Shown one piece after another: positions 1-11,500 of a DNA stretch of 64,000 nt (position 1 is its first letter; each line of letters opens with the position of its first letter). The notes below the pieces were generated by a model. That model made no database searches. It was not told where the DNA came from and was given only the letters and a program-made list of their open reading frames with translations. Both the position numbers and the translations under genes were made by a program. The stretch is taken from assembly GCA_964020155.1 (NCBI GenBank), contig OZ026568.1, positions 1,800,320 to 1,864,319 on the forward strand, written 5' to 3'. The DNA comes from Chondrilla cf. caribensis. Taxonomy: Eukaryota; Porifera; Demospongiae; Chondrillida; Chondrillidae.

Positions 1-26
1 AACATATTGTGTTTCTCATTCTGCAG

Positions 27-1777
27 TGTTTGGTGAGGAAGATGACATTGGAGAACTCGAGCAGCAGTTAGACCAGTTAACATTGTCAGAGAAGCTGAAC
101 GTGTCAACTAGTAAGTGAAGAACTTGTAGCTTAATTTTACCTATGTACATGCTCACACTTTGCAGATATGTATGTACATATGTACATGCTCACAGTTTGT
201 ACATGTGTACATATGTACATGTTCACACTTTACATGTACATATGTACACATACGGGACGTGTTTCCGCAAATTAATTGCAAATATTTGAGGAAAACCCTG
301 CGGAAAACTGTACTTTATCTATGATGTGTACCATACATGCTCACAATTGCATGTGTGTATTATGTACATGCTTACAAGTTTGTACATACATATGTACGTA
401 CTTGCAGTTTTCATGTATGTACATTCATGTGTACAGATTGTACGTATGTATGTACGTACATGTTCACAGTTTGGACCACCAAGAGTCATTGGCCTTAGTA
501 ATAAAAGCTGAAGTAACTACATATTATCGCTGTTTGTTTGGGATTGTGTGCCCAGAAGAATTAGGTGATAGTACAAAATAAATAACATTGCTATGTGAAC
601 CATGTAATTGTGAGTCTGTGTTGAGAAGTGTTATTGTTGAATTACTAGACTGCCCTGTAGTAGTCTCATGCCCAGGGGTAGTATTCACATTCACATGTAA
701 ACGCAGGAGCTCAAAATCATCCGTGTGAATGGTATTGTTGTTACCATAATTTGCACTTGTTATTATACGTGTATAGTTGACTTTGCACTTTGTACCCATC
801 CATCTGCCTGTCATGACGGATTAGGTGCCATTTTCATTCACCATGCCTATGACAGCATTGTGTCATCTTCAACAGGGAAAACCTAATATTAGAGATACTT
901 TCTAGGCCAGCCTTATTTGTGAGATGGTCTCAATGCTAAAAGTTGAATGAGTTTGAAGTGCAGCACAGGATGGTGTGGAACTGGAGATTGTGGTCCTCTC
1001 ACTGGTGTGGTCTTTTAGTGGGGATCTGCTATCAGTGATATGTACGTAAACTTCCTGTGGCCTGTAGGTTTGTATGATTGTGTTTTTGTGGAGATTTGGG
1101 ACGTGTAAACCATTATGTCTGACTTGTGAACTGCTCCTGTCCAGGTGAAAGACCACCGCCTACTGTGCTTGCAGCATCCACTACAGAAGACCGCTCATCA
1201 GAACCAGAAGTAGTTCCAGGTCATTCCGAGAAGAGTTCTATTAAGCAGCTGTCTGAGGTTGGTCTCCCTTTTAGTGTATACATACATGTATGCGTGTGCA
1301 ATTCATGGATACATGTGCCTATATACCAACATTTTGCACTCTGCACTTTTGTACTTCAAACTTTGCACTTGTAAGTATTTTACCATATCCCATTGTGCAT
1401 ACATACATATTTATAGGACCCTAATGTCACACATATCAGGCAGTCAACTACATCTATCAAATAGTGTAAAATCCATGGTTGTATCATGGATCCGTCTATT
1501 GCAGATGTATACATAATCTTGTCTAATTTTGAGTTTGCGGCACCCAATAGTCTGTGATAGGTGATTCGTACAGGCCTAGCAAGCCTCTCTCGCTTACGGT
1601 GTTGTGTAAGCACCTTTCTTCCAATAGCGGCCCCTTATTTGTCTGGTACGGGTTGCTGGGTTTGTATACATGTGTCTCACTCCCTCTGTTTGCTGTCAGA
1701 CCCTTATAGAACTGCCAGAAGTGCCAAAGAACAGTCCAAACTGTTATCATAAGCCAAATATTGAAGAATGTTTGTGA
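27..1777 (+). CDS. 3' end of an unrecognised gene (three exons, 5' truncated by window)
   Basis: Three exons join in one open frame: 27-110 (phase 1 at both ends, donor GTAAGT), 1145-1257 (phase 1 in, phase 0 out, donor GTTGGT) and 1700-1777 (pyrimidine-rich acceptor ending TGCTGTCAG, stop TGA at 1775-1777). The product is acidic and Glu/Ser/Pro-rich: it begins FGEEDDIGELEQQLDQLTL, continues with a Ser/Pro/Glu-rich stretch and ends with a short Leu-Pro-Glu-Val segment and two cysteines. I see no known domain; it looks like a flexible C-terminal tail. An AATAAA lies 133 bases after the stop, which supports this as the gene end. The middle donor is the weakest choice, because exon 2 could read on to a GTAAGT near 1369 through low-complexity sequence. 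The first visible exon depends on an upstream exon outside the window. Confidence 0.55.
131..470. repeat. Degenerate GTACATATGTACATG repeat
   Basis: The first intron of the partial gene holds many imperfect copies of a short self-complementary motif (GTACATATGTACATG and variants such as TATGTACGTA). It is low-complexity sequence, and the 101-aa open frame over it is Cys/Tyr/Val-rich translated repeat, not a gene. Confidence 0.6.
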
Positions 1778-3353
1778 AAGATTGTTATATCTAAGTGCAT
1801 TGTATGTATGTTGTTGTATGGATATATTGTATGTAATTGACATGTGTACGAATGTGTGTGTGTGTGTTTGTTTGTGTGTGTGTTTCTTTTACTCTCATAA
1901 GTGTATGCCAATAAACCACCACATTCAGCAGTGTAGCTACACACAGAAGGTCATGCCTGTGCTAAGTTATGTGGCAAATCACTTTTATACAATCATATTA
2001 ATAATTTGCATTTCTCTATATCAGCATAATATGTTATTGTTGTTACAGTATCCCTCTACACGTATGTATGTATGCACAGATCGGAACTGTTACAATAGAC
2101 TTATATACTGATGCTCTAGGGAGATGAGGCTTATGTGAATATGACCATACACCTTATGCCTTATAATAGACACCCAGCTTTATGTATCAGCTTCCACGGT
2201 CTACCTATAATATTGCTATACTACCATCGTATCTACATACATACATGTATCAGATATAGCTAGAGGTATAATTATTGACAACAATGCATGTTATCTGTTG
2301 CATACATGTATAAGATGGTGATCATGGCTGATCATGTGAGCATATGAAAATTAAATACATGTGTGTTCTATGCGGGATTATTGATATTATCATTAAATTT
2401 TATTGACATTAAAACAAAATTGCCATAATGATAAATGAATAATAATATCGAATAAGATAGTAATAAATGAAATACATGAGAATACAATACATTATTGTAT
2501 ATGGCCATGGATAATACGATGTAAAATCTATTATTTTTTTCTCAATAATGTTGTAGCGTTTTTAAATTATAATGTTGTGCGGAGAACCTGATTGATATTA
2601 TATTAATGTAGATACGTATAAGGTAGGTGGGGGTAATGTCCATACTGAACGAACTAGCTTAGCAGGCACACGTGAAACGTTCACTGCGCATGTGCAAATC
2701 ATGCAAGTGCGATAATTATATCGGCTTATTTCGATCATTATAATATAATATTATAATAGGTATCATATTCTGATCATTACAGTATAATTTCAACTTGTGA
2801 AATTTCGCTGACTTTTTGTACTGCGTGGCGTTCCATAATGTCGAACAGTCGTTGATTCCGAACATGTCGATTTTCTACCTAATCCGGTCAATAATGAGCA
2901 GACCAAAGAATGCTGTGTCTTATATATCTGGTGTGTAAGGATTGAGAATATGAACTATAAATGATATAGTTTCTTAAGAATAATACGGTGAGAGACGAAC
3001 TGCATGTTCGGAATTAGGCATTGTGCGAAATAAGGTGCCTTATACCTTATTCGTATAATACCTGCCCCCGATCGATATCGGTTATGAATCATCGTCAACG
3101 TATGCATAATACGATTCGCTATAGTACGTATAGCACTGGGAGCCTTTGTAGTAGCCCTCTGGGCCGATGGCCTCTTCAGTATGAGTAATGAAACCTGAAC
3201 CTAGTGCTGTATGCGGGATTCCGTTAACCTTCGTACCGAACATTACAGTACTGGCATCAACCAGTCGCTACCGCTTTTCGATCTAGTCATGGCTAGTCGC
3301 GGTAAGCCCACGGTTATAGCCATTCAATACCGTGTTATTCAGCGGGTAACGGG
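1778..3353. other. Intergenic region and UNC-93-like gene 1 upstream sequence
   Basis: No gene found. The first part is AT-rich with the 3' UTR of the preceding gene. A short inverted repeat (AATAAGGT...ACCTTATT) lies near 3031-3054. From about 3060 the sequence becomes richer in CpG. The stretch 3258-3353 is clearly similar to 8484-8579 upstream of the second UNC-93-like gene, so it probably carries the 5' UTR and promoter. Confidence 0.5.
1910..1915 (+). terminator. Polyadenylation signal AATAAA
   Basis: A canonical AATAAA sits 133 bases downstream of the TGA that ends the first partial gene, after a short TG-rich stretch (1850-1882). Confidence 0.5.
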
Positions 3354-6300
3354 ATGGAGAACAGGACGGATTGTGAAAACTCTCAATCGAGATCAATCGA
3401 CGAGGGGATCGAAGACAGTGAACCCACGAAAGTCGAGTCAAATGCAGTCACCCCGGAGACGGAGGGACAAGGCCTCGAGATATCAGCTGCAAAGGCTTAT
3501 GTTCAAATGGCCGTGGTATTTTCTTGCCTCTATTTCGGTAATCTTCCGTATTCTATGTTATATAGCCTCCAGACCTCCTTAATAAGCAGAGAACTTGGGT
3601 CAGTGACAACGGGAGTCTCCCTGATACTGTGGGCTATTGGGTCGATCCTTAGCTCTAGCATCGTGTCCTTGCTGGGACTGAAGGTTACACTAGTACTCAG
3701 CCAGTGGTTACTAAGTGCACACATACTGGCATTTCTTTATCCCACCTGGTACACACTCCTACCTGGAGGGATCATTTCTGGAGTTGCCATAGGCCCAGAA
3801 GTGTGTGTGGGTTCAATATACATTAACATTATTGCTTACAGCCTAGCTAGGACGAAAGGCAAGCATCCGGAACACTACATAAGCATAACGCAAGGTTTCC
3901 TGTCGTTTGGTGCATTCGCATTTGCCAGTTTAAGTGGGAACTGTCTATCCTCTCTAATTATTTTACTGAGTGAACCTGAGAGTATTAGTCAGGGCAATCA
4001 AACTGTAGTGGTTAACACCACAACTAATTACAGTGATTTGTCTGTTGACAATGTCAAAGATCAGTCGACGTGTCAGTCAGAATCAACCATCCAGCCTATT
4101 TCCAGTCAAACCTACTACATTTTGATATCAGTTGCATTGTTGACATCATTGTTAGGCAATTTTTCCTCCTTTGGAGTACTAAGCATACCAGGAAGAACGT
4201 TTGCATGTTTCAGCCTCTCAGACGTGTGGACGCACACTAAGTCATCTTTTGCTGTTGTTTTGAAAACTTTGTCGTCGCTCAAGTACACTCTAGTGCTCGT
4301 GATGAGCTTCTTCTGCGGTCTGGAAAAATTCTACATGTTCAGCATCTTCAACAAGGTAATATGCATTACAGACACAAGTGCATACATACTTCTATGAATC
4401 TTTTCCAATATGTGCACAAGATGAGTAGAATTTAGTCACGAGTGTAATTTGATTATAATATTACATAATTGATATGGACATGCTTTTGTTTTTTTCCGTA
4501 TTATTTGCAATTATTTTTGTGTATATGTATTAGGTAAAAAAAATTCACTGACATGATGATGAATGTGAACGACTTGGAAATGGCAGTTGAGTAGTAGGGT
4601 CAATATCTGTGATCATGAGTAAATTAAATTAATTTAATTTACTCACTGTTGCACAGTCTCGTACTAGGTACACATGTATGGGTCTTTCAACCTCTGCATT
4701 TTGAATTTCTAATTCCAATTGCATAGAAGTGGTAATTGGGCTGCATAATTGTGTTTCAAAGTGGAATTTGTTGGAAGACCCATGCAGACTTTTTGTATCT
4801 GTACTATCAATATTTTTGTTAACTGTAAATTGGGGAATTTTCATTATTATAAGGGTTGAACATGTAACCCTAATGAACACAGTATGTAAGTACAACGAAG
4901 TGACCATTGCATTAATTCCATCAAATCTCACAGTAAATGTGGCATTTATGAAGTTAATGCAACAGGGCTTAATTATCACTTTCCCAGGTTATTTTCTTAT
5001 TGATGTGTTGTCACAGCTAAAACAGTATTATGTCACAGACTGTATAACATTGCGTATAGGAAACATTTAGAATACTTCACAAACAAAAAAATTACATAGA
5101 TAACACTGAAATGTTGAAACATGGAAATATCCCAATTTACAGTTACTGTGAATTATTCGAATGCCAACCAAGAAGTACTACTGCAACAGTTTCTGTTGGT
5201 CTGGATGCTAATAGCTATGCTATTCAATTATAACTGTATACAGTACCTCAGATCTAGATTCACATGATGGACGTCTGGAGTTGTATGACGAGATGTCTGC
5301 TCAATCAGACAAACTGTATGGTGGAACCTTAATTAGTCAGAGGAAATTGAAATAATAATTAAAAATCCTCATAGATCCTCATGCATGTGGTATTATTAAT
5401 ATGAAAGTTCTGTATAGAGCTTAGATTTGCCAATTTTTCAGACCTGTATATATGTGTAATATCTCAGTGTGCTACCAGGTTTGCTATGGTAGCTTTGGAT
5501 TTTCATATTCAGGTTCAAGGGGGTGATGTACAGAAGTGACCATTTCATATATATACCAAGCCATACTTCCTTAGCATCATACAATGATGTTAATTACGTA
5601 TCAAATGGAAGGAAAATGCTCTCTTTCCAAAACATTGAGCTCGAGGGAGATTTGCGTTCTCCCTAAGAATGTGATAGACACGTGGTCTAAGACATAGTCT
5701 GTTAAAGCAAATATAAATTACATTCTGTCTATGCCATTAAAATTTGAGAATGTACTGCAGTAGTATTCTGCATCCATTGAATATTTTCGCAGTTAATAGG
5801 TTCTGGAATGATGGAGAGTCTATTAGATACAATTTTAACTATTGGGCTGACCTGGCCAGTCCACTTCCATGAAGTGGACCAGGCCCAGTCGGCCTATAGC
5901 TAGCCCACTTGTGGTTGGCCCGGCCAGTTCCTGTATACATTTCCTAAATTCACCTGGGCCGATTGGTCATAACTGGGCCGGCCAACTTAAACTGGGCTAG
6001 TTTAAACAAGGTATAAAACTCAGTCTTAATTGGCTTAATTATTATTGTTACAGTATTGTTGATGTAACCTTTCTTGCAGTACTTTGTCACGGACTGTATT
6101 GGATATGGATTCATAGGAGTGGTTACAGCAGCTTTCGCGCTCTCAAATACACTGTCCATTGCTGCTACCGGGAGGATAACCGTCCGCACTTCACGAACAG
6201 CATTCAGCTGGTTTGCCGTGATATTGACTGTGTTTCTTCTTCTAGTCATGCTAGTTTGGGAGAGAACACCGAGTTATCCCATCATCTTTCTACTAGCAGT

Positions 6301-7151
6301 TGGAGTTGGTGCGTCGAATGGAATGTCTCTGAGTTTGTTGGCAAGTATGTGCTCTGTAGCATTAATACCAGGCAGTTGAGTGAATTCAATATCATCTTTT
6401 CAGATAATTGCATAAATCAAAAACTTTATCCTCAAATTTTAATTTTGATATGACAGAATCTCATTCAAGCCTCACAGATGTGATTTAGGAAATTATAGGT
6501 ATTTGTGTTGTGTAATTAGTAATTAGCTGGAGAACTTGTATAGTGGATTTTGTTTTTCTGCTATTATTTGGTCTGCCACACCATTGCATTCACAATCAGC
6601 ACCAAGCAGGAATTGAATTGGGCACATTTTAATGCTTTGGGCATCAATCTACCACATTTACCTTGAAATTCATGCATTACCATGAATTAATTTTTTTAAT
6701 GGAAATTCACTGTACAATATCATAATATTGGTTACAACTCCAAAATGAATATGTATAATTATGCATACATACTCTGCACATTTGTTGCTACAATTGTCAT
6801 AATTATGCTTTATATATATATATATATATAATATATGTATATGTTATACCTGATCCGGTATTCACATGGTTGACCGGTGTTGAATATTTCTACCATGCAG
6901 CATATGTAGGTGTTGTTGGTCAGAAGAAACCTGAGACAGTGTTTGGGGTATTCTGGATGGCCACTGCGCTTGGAGCATCTGCTGTATTCTTCATTTCGAG
7001 CTTTGGAGGAGTAATGCATGCTGTCATTGTTTTGCTGGTCTTGCTAGTTCTCAGCTACACTTGCTACCTCACTGCTGAGTTATTGTATGGGGAACGGAGG
7101 TTTAAAAGCTGTTCAACGCTCACCGATACCCTACCAGTAGTTGACCAGTGA
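3354..7151 (+). CDS. UNC-93-like major facilitator protein, copy 1
   Basis: Three exons, 3354-4355 (donor GTAATA, phase 0), 6080-6344 (acceptor CTTGCAG, donor GTATGT, phase 1) and 6901-7151, encode 505 aa with stop TGA at 7149-7151. A hydrophilic N-terminus of about 45 residues is followed by repeated hydrophobic segments typical of a 12-helix MFS protein. The first helix block (CLYFGNLPYSMLYSLQTSL), the even spacing of helices and a large polar loop at about residues 205-245 with N-glycosylation sequons (NQT, NTT, NYS) fit the UNC-93/UNC93A family. Family knowledge: UNC-93 proteins regulate a two-pore potassium channel in nematodes, and UNC93B1 escorts Toll-like receptors in vertebrates. The start is the ATG shared in position with copy 2. 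Substrate or partner cannot be told from sequence. Confidence 0.82.
4617..4644. repeat. Perfect 28-bp palindrome in intron 1
   Basis: GAGTAAATTAAATT followed directly by its exact reverse complement. A related copy with a 2-base centre (CA) occurs near 10745-10772 in intron 1 of the second UNC-93-like gene, in otherwise similar intron sequence. Confidence 0.85.
5836..6005. repeat. GC-rich GGCC/GGCCGG motif island in intron 1
   Basis: This island has several imperfect inverted and direct copies of TGGGCCGGCCA-like motifs, including a hairpin GTCCACTT-CCATG-AAGTGGAC near 5857-5880. I do not see it in intron 1 of copy 2, so it is probably a small inserted repeat. Confidence 0.45.
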
Positions 7152-7619
7152 TATCTGCACAAGCATGCTTTGTTATGTATACAATATGTAGACTGTGTTG
7201 TATTTTGGCAGTTACTATGCATGATGTTTGCTACTATCGGACTGATTATCAATTTTAGGCCAATAGTACAAAATTATTCTTTTCATTTGTTGTTGAATCT
7301 AATTCACCGTGATTGAATCGTTTACCCCTTTTTGTGTAGCTTTCTTTGTAAAATCACACTTCAATCTTGATGTGCCATTAAATGTGCCACCACTGTGTCC
7401 TTGTACGGATTTATTTCATTGATTTTATTCAATTAAAATTCATATTATGTTCACATAGTCCACTCAGTAAGTGTGATATTGTTGTTATTGAATTTCATGT
7501 AAAAGAAAGTGTAACTGTTAATTATGTGTATACAAGATTTAAAGTGGAACGAGTTAAATCAATCTTAGATTCTAATATTGTGATGAAATATTATATCTAA
7601 TTAGAAAAGAGAAACAAAG

Positions 7620-8060
7620 AGTATATGACCAACGCATTCGAGAGGTTGAGAGGGGCACCTTTACGCCATTGGTGTTTCAGCCACAGGAGGAATGGGACTG
7701 TCATACGAAAAGTGGTCCTAGGACTTTTTGGCACCATATTTGGTCTCCCTGGGACTCAATATGCCATCAAAAATGGTTCGGTTTAGGGTTAGGCACGAGC
7801 GGACCATTCAGGACGTCAGAAACCTGTCTGCACGGACTGGTTTTGCCGCTATTTCCAGTCCTGGGGACTGTTTTTGGCAGCAGACCATATTTTTCATGAC
7901 AGGACCACCCGCATTGTTTTTTTTCCAAAAAATTTAAGCTGGCAGCTTTAATTGCTGTAGAAAGCGGCCTTACTTATCAAAAGGTAATCTTATGGATTAG
8001 GCAAAGGCTAACCTTCGGCCTTTTGAGGTCTGCAATCAGTGCAACCAGATTTCACCCACA
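7620..8060 (+). pseudogene. Decayed 3' end of a reverse-transcriptase retroelement
   Basis: One frame from about 7623 reads YDQRIREVERGTFTPLVF. A later frame, near 7992-8055, reads LWIRQRLTFGLLRSAISATR. These resemble the conserved tail following the reverse transcriptase domain of non-LTR type elements (the 'EV-x-G-x-FTPLVF' and 'W-I-R-x-RL-x-F-x-LLRSA' blocks, from memory of the family). Between them the sequence is not collinear, with stop codons and a segment that does not fit, so the copy is dead. It lies between the two tandem UNC-93-like genes, near where the duplicated units should join. Confidence 0.6.
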
Positions 8061-8290
8061 CCCCCCACACACCAGATTCTACCATGATTTCCATCATCAC
8101 TAGGTGGTAATTTGATAGACATCACGGCTGAGGAAACTGTTCTGTATGTCTAAAAATATTTTATATTATTATTGTTGTGTGTAATTGTAAAATCTATTAT
8201 TATTATTATATTGTATACTCTATTAAAGGACACTTCAAAATTATAATCATGGTAATGTAATACTAATACCTATAAAATTCATCATTGCAA

Positions 8291-8449
8291 TGATGATGGA
8301 ACATTGGTAATGTACAATATGACAGGTATGACAATGCTATTAATTGCACTCTCCGCCCGTAGGCGACGATGATGGAACATTGGTTACGTATGTACAATAT
8401 GACAGGTACGTATGACAATGCTATTAAATTTACACTCTCCGCCCGTAGG
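8291..8449. repeat. Two-copy direct repeat just upstream of UNC-93-like copy 2
   Basis: Units 8291-8363 and 8368-8449 share GATGATGGAACATTGGT, GTACAATATGACAGGTA, TGACAATGCTATTAA and CTCTCCGCCCGTAGG in that order; the second copy has small CGTA-containing insertions. It lies within 300 bases of the start codon of copy 2 and is absent at the matching place in copy 1. Confidence 0.75.
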
Positions 8450-8579
8450 GCGTGTGCGGGACGGTCCAGCTAGCTAGACTAATCAACCAGTCGCTACCGC
8501 TTTTCGATCCAGTCATGTCTAGTTGGCGTAACGACGGGGTCATAACCATTGTGTACGGTGTTATTCGGCGGGTGACAGG

Positions 8580-11500
8580 ATGGACAGCGGTCTGCGACGG
8601 GAGGAATGTGAGAACTCTCAATCGAGATCAATCGACGAGGGAATCGAAGACAGTGAACCCATAGTTAAATCAAATTCTCTAACGCCGGAGACGGAGGGAC
8701 AAAGCCTCGAGATATCACCGGCAAGGGCTTATGTTCAAATGGCCGTGATATTTTCTTGCCTCTATTTCGGTAATCTTCCGTATTTCATGTTATATAGCCT
8801 CCAGACCTCTGTAAGCGGAGAACTTGGGTCAGTGACAACGGGAGTATCCCTGATACTGTGGGCTATTGGGTCGATCCTTAGCTCTAGCATCGTGTCCTTG
8901 CTGGGACTGAAGGTTACACTAGTACTCAGCCAGTGGTTACTAAGTGCACACATACTGGCATTTCTTTATCCCACCTGGTACACACTCCTACCTGGAGGGA
9001 TCATTTCTGGAGTTGCCATTGGAACAGAAGTATGTGCAGGGTCAATATACATTAACATTATTGCTTACAGTTTAGCTAAGATAAAAGATAAGCGTCCCGA
9101 ACACTACATAAGCATATTACAAGGCATCCTATCGTCCGGTTCTATGTCATTTGCAAGTTTAAGTGGGAACTGTCTGTCCACTCTAATTATTTCGCTGAGT
9201 GAACCTGAGACTATTAGTCAAGTTGCTGTAGTGGTTAATACCACTACTAATTACAGTAATTTGTCTGTTGACAATGTCAAAGATCAAGTGTGTCAGTCAG
9301 AATCAACCATCCAGCATATTTCCGATCAAACCTACTACATTTTAATCTCAGTTGCAGTTTTATCATCGTTAGTAGGTATTTTCTTCTCGTTTGGAGTACT
9401 GAGCATACCTGGAAGGACTTTCACATGTTTCGGCCTCTCAGACGTGTGGACACGCACAAAGTCATCACTTACCATCATTGTAAACACTTTGTCATCGCTC
9501 AAGTACACTCTAGTGCTCGTGATGAGCTTCTTCTGCGGTCTGGAAAAATTCTACATGTTCAGCATCTTCAGCAAGGTAATATGCATTACAGACATATGAC
9601 ATTGTGTGTACATGCATACATGTCTTCCACATTACACACATACACACCTTAAATGAGTAGAATGTAATCATGAGTGTAATTTGATTATTTATAATTAATA
9701 GACATGCTGTTGTTTGTGTATTATTTGCAATGATCTATGCATGCACAAATACAGTACATGCCAAAGACTATGTACACATTTCCGCGTATGCCTGCAGAAT
9801 GCATTTTACAACTTTATGCGGAAGTTGTTACAGATGTCCGCGGAAGTCATTACAGATGTCCACGGAATTACAGGTGTCCGCGGATATCAGCGTGTACGGA
9901 TACATATTATTGCAAGTGTGAATGTATGTGGTTTGTACTATGATACGTGCTTATGTACGTAACTCTTCAAACTACTTCGCGATCGTCAACATAATGAGTG
10001 AGAAAGCTTTTATTCAGACAACAAGCTAAGATATTAATAATAAGTCTTAATATTGTATGCAGACCAAAGGTAAATATAATAAATAATTAGGTAAAATAAG
10101 AAGTACGTCAAACGTAGATAAAAAAATACTCATTGAAAAGGCTGTTTGGCTCTAATCTTGCAGCAAACTTCGTACATTGTATGTCTAATTTCTCTATCTG
10201 CATTAATTATACACCTTGAATCCTTATTCTTATTTATTACTAAAGATCTGATTTTTCCTTCAGTGAATTATGAGCGAAATATACAGCATTATTCTCTTGT
10301 AAGATAACTTCAGTGATTGCTGTATAATAATTAAACTTCGACCTTTATTCTTTAATGTTTACATACGTACGTATAATATACAAGAATCATCCGTGGAAAA
10401 TATATCTGCATACTTTACTGCGGACTTGTGCGGAAAAATAATGTGGATAATCTGCAGCTGGAAGCAATAATTATTGCAGAAATGCATAACATAGTCTAGG
10501 CATGCACATATACATCTGTTCCGTATCAATCCACACATGAATAGAGTTTAATTTTGTCATGAGTGCAATGTAATTATAATTTTTTGATAATAGTATATTA
10601 GCATGCAATTGTTTTAGTATTTTTACCAAATGTAATTCTAATTTTGTGTATATGCATTGTATCTGGTAGATTTTTTCCAATGACATCATGATGAGTGTGA
10701 ACAGCTGGAAATGGCAGTTGAGTATTAGGGTCAATCTCTTTGATGAGTAAATTAAATCAATTTAATTTACTCACTGTTACACAGTCTTGTACTAAGGTGC
10801 ACATGTATGGGTCTTTCAACTTCCACGTTTTGAATTCCAATTCCAATTACATAGAAATTGGGATTGGACCATAATATACAATATAATTGCCCACCCTACG
10901 AGTGATAACCCTCATCACGCTTTGCATGATAATATCATGCAGCCTTTCACTCATGCATAGAAACTGTAAGCATGAGTTTTATTGAAACGCCATTGTCTAG
11001 AGTACAGCATGGTACGGTTTTGTTTGTATTCTTGAATAATGTCCAAAATGGAATGGCGTTTGGTGAATTTGCCAATTGATCGATCATGTGAACAAAGGAT
11101 ATGTTTATGAGTAAAACAATCAGGGAATCAAGGGAAAACCAGGATTGATCGTGATCAAAGTTTGAATTTCTTGATGAAAGACCCATGCAGGCATTCTGTT
11201 ATGGTAACAATTACCATTGACTGTAAATCGGAAACTTTTCATGTACACAGAATGTTTATGATGCAAAACTACAATTTTATCATTAATTCCCTTTCCCGTA
11301 TTGTGTACCAATTCGCTAACTCAGCCTACAGTGTATATCACAGTATTGTGATGTAGGCTACAATGTCATGACGTTGTGTGTATGTGAACCATGAAAACTT
11401 TTGCACATATCCACAGACTATGAATTTGTTCTCACACACATAGAAAAGAAAAAAATGTAACATGGAAATATTCCGATTTACAATCACTTATAAACCATTC

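Larger units (their letters stand above)
7152..8579. other. Intergenic region between UNC-93-like copies
   Basis: Contents: the 3' UTR of copy 1 (a variant ATTAAA at about 7377), the retroelement remnant at 7620-8060, AT-rich sequence, a two-copy direct repeat at 8291-8449 and then the conserved upstream block of copy 2 (8484-8579). Confidence 0.55.

Noticed and set aside
276..581. 101-aa plus-strand frame
   Set aside because: Lies over the degenerate GTACAT repeat in an intron of the first partial gene.
7760..7800. GGTTAGGGTTAGG-like sequence as an internal telomere repeat
   Set aside because: Only one and a half units, inside a decayed retroelement segment; chance similarity.
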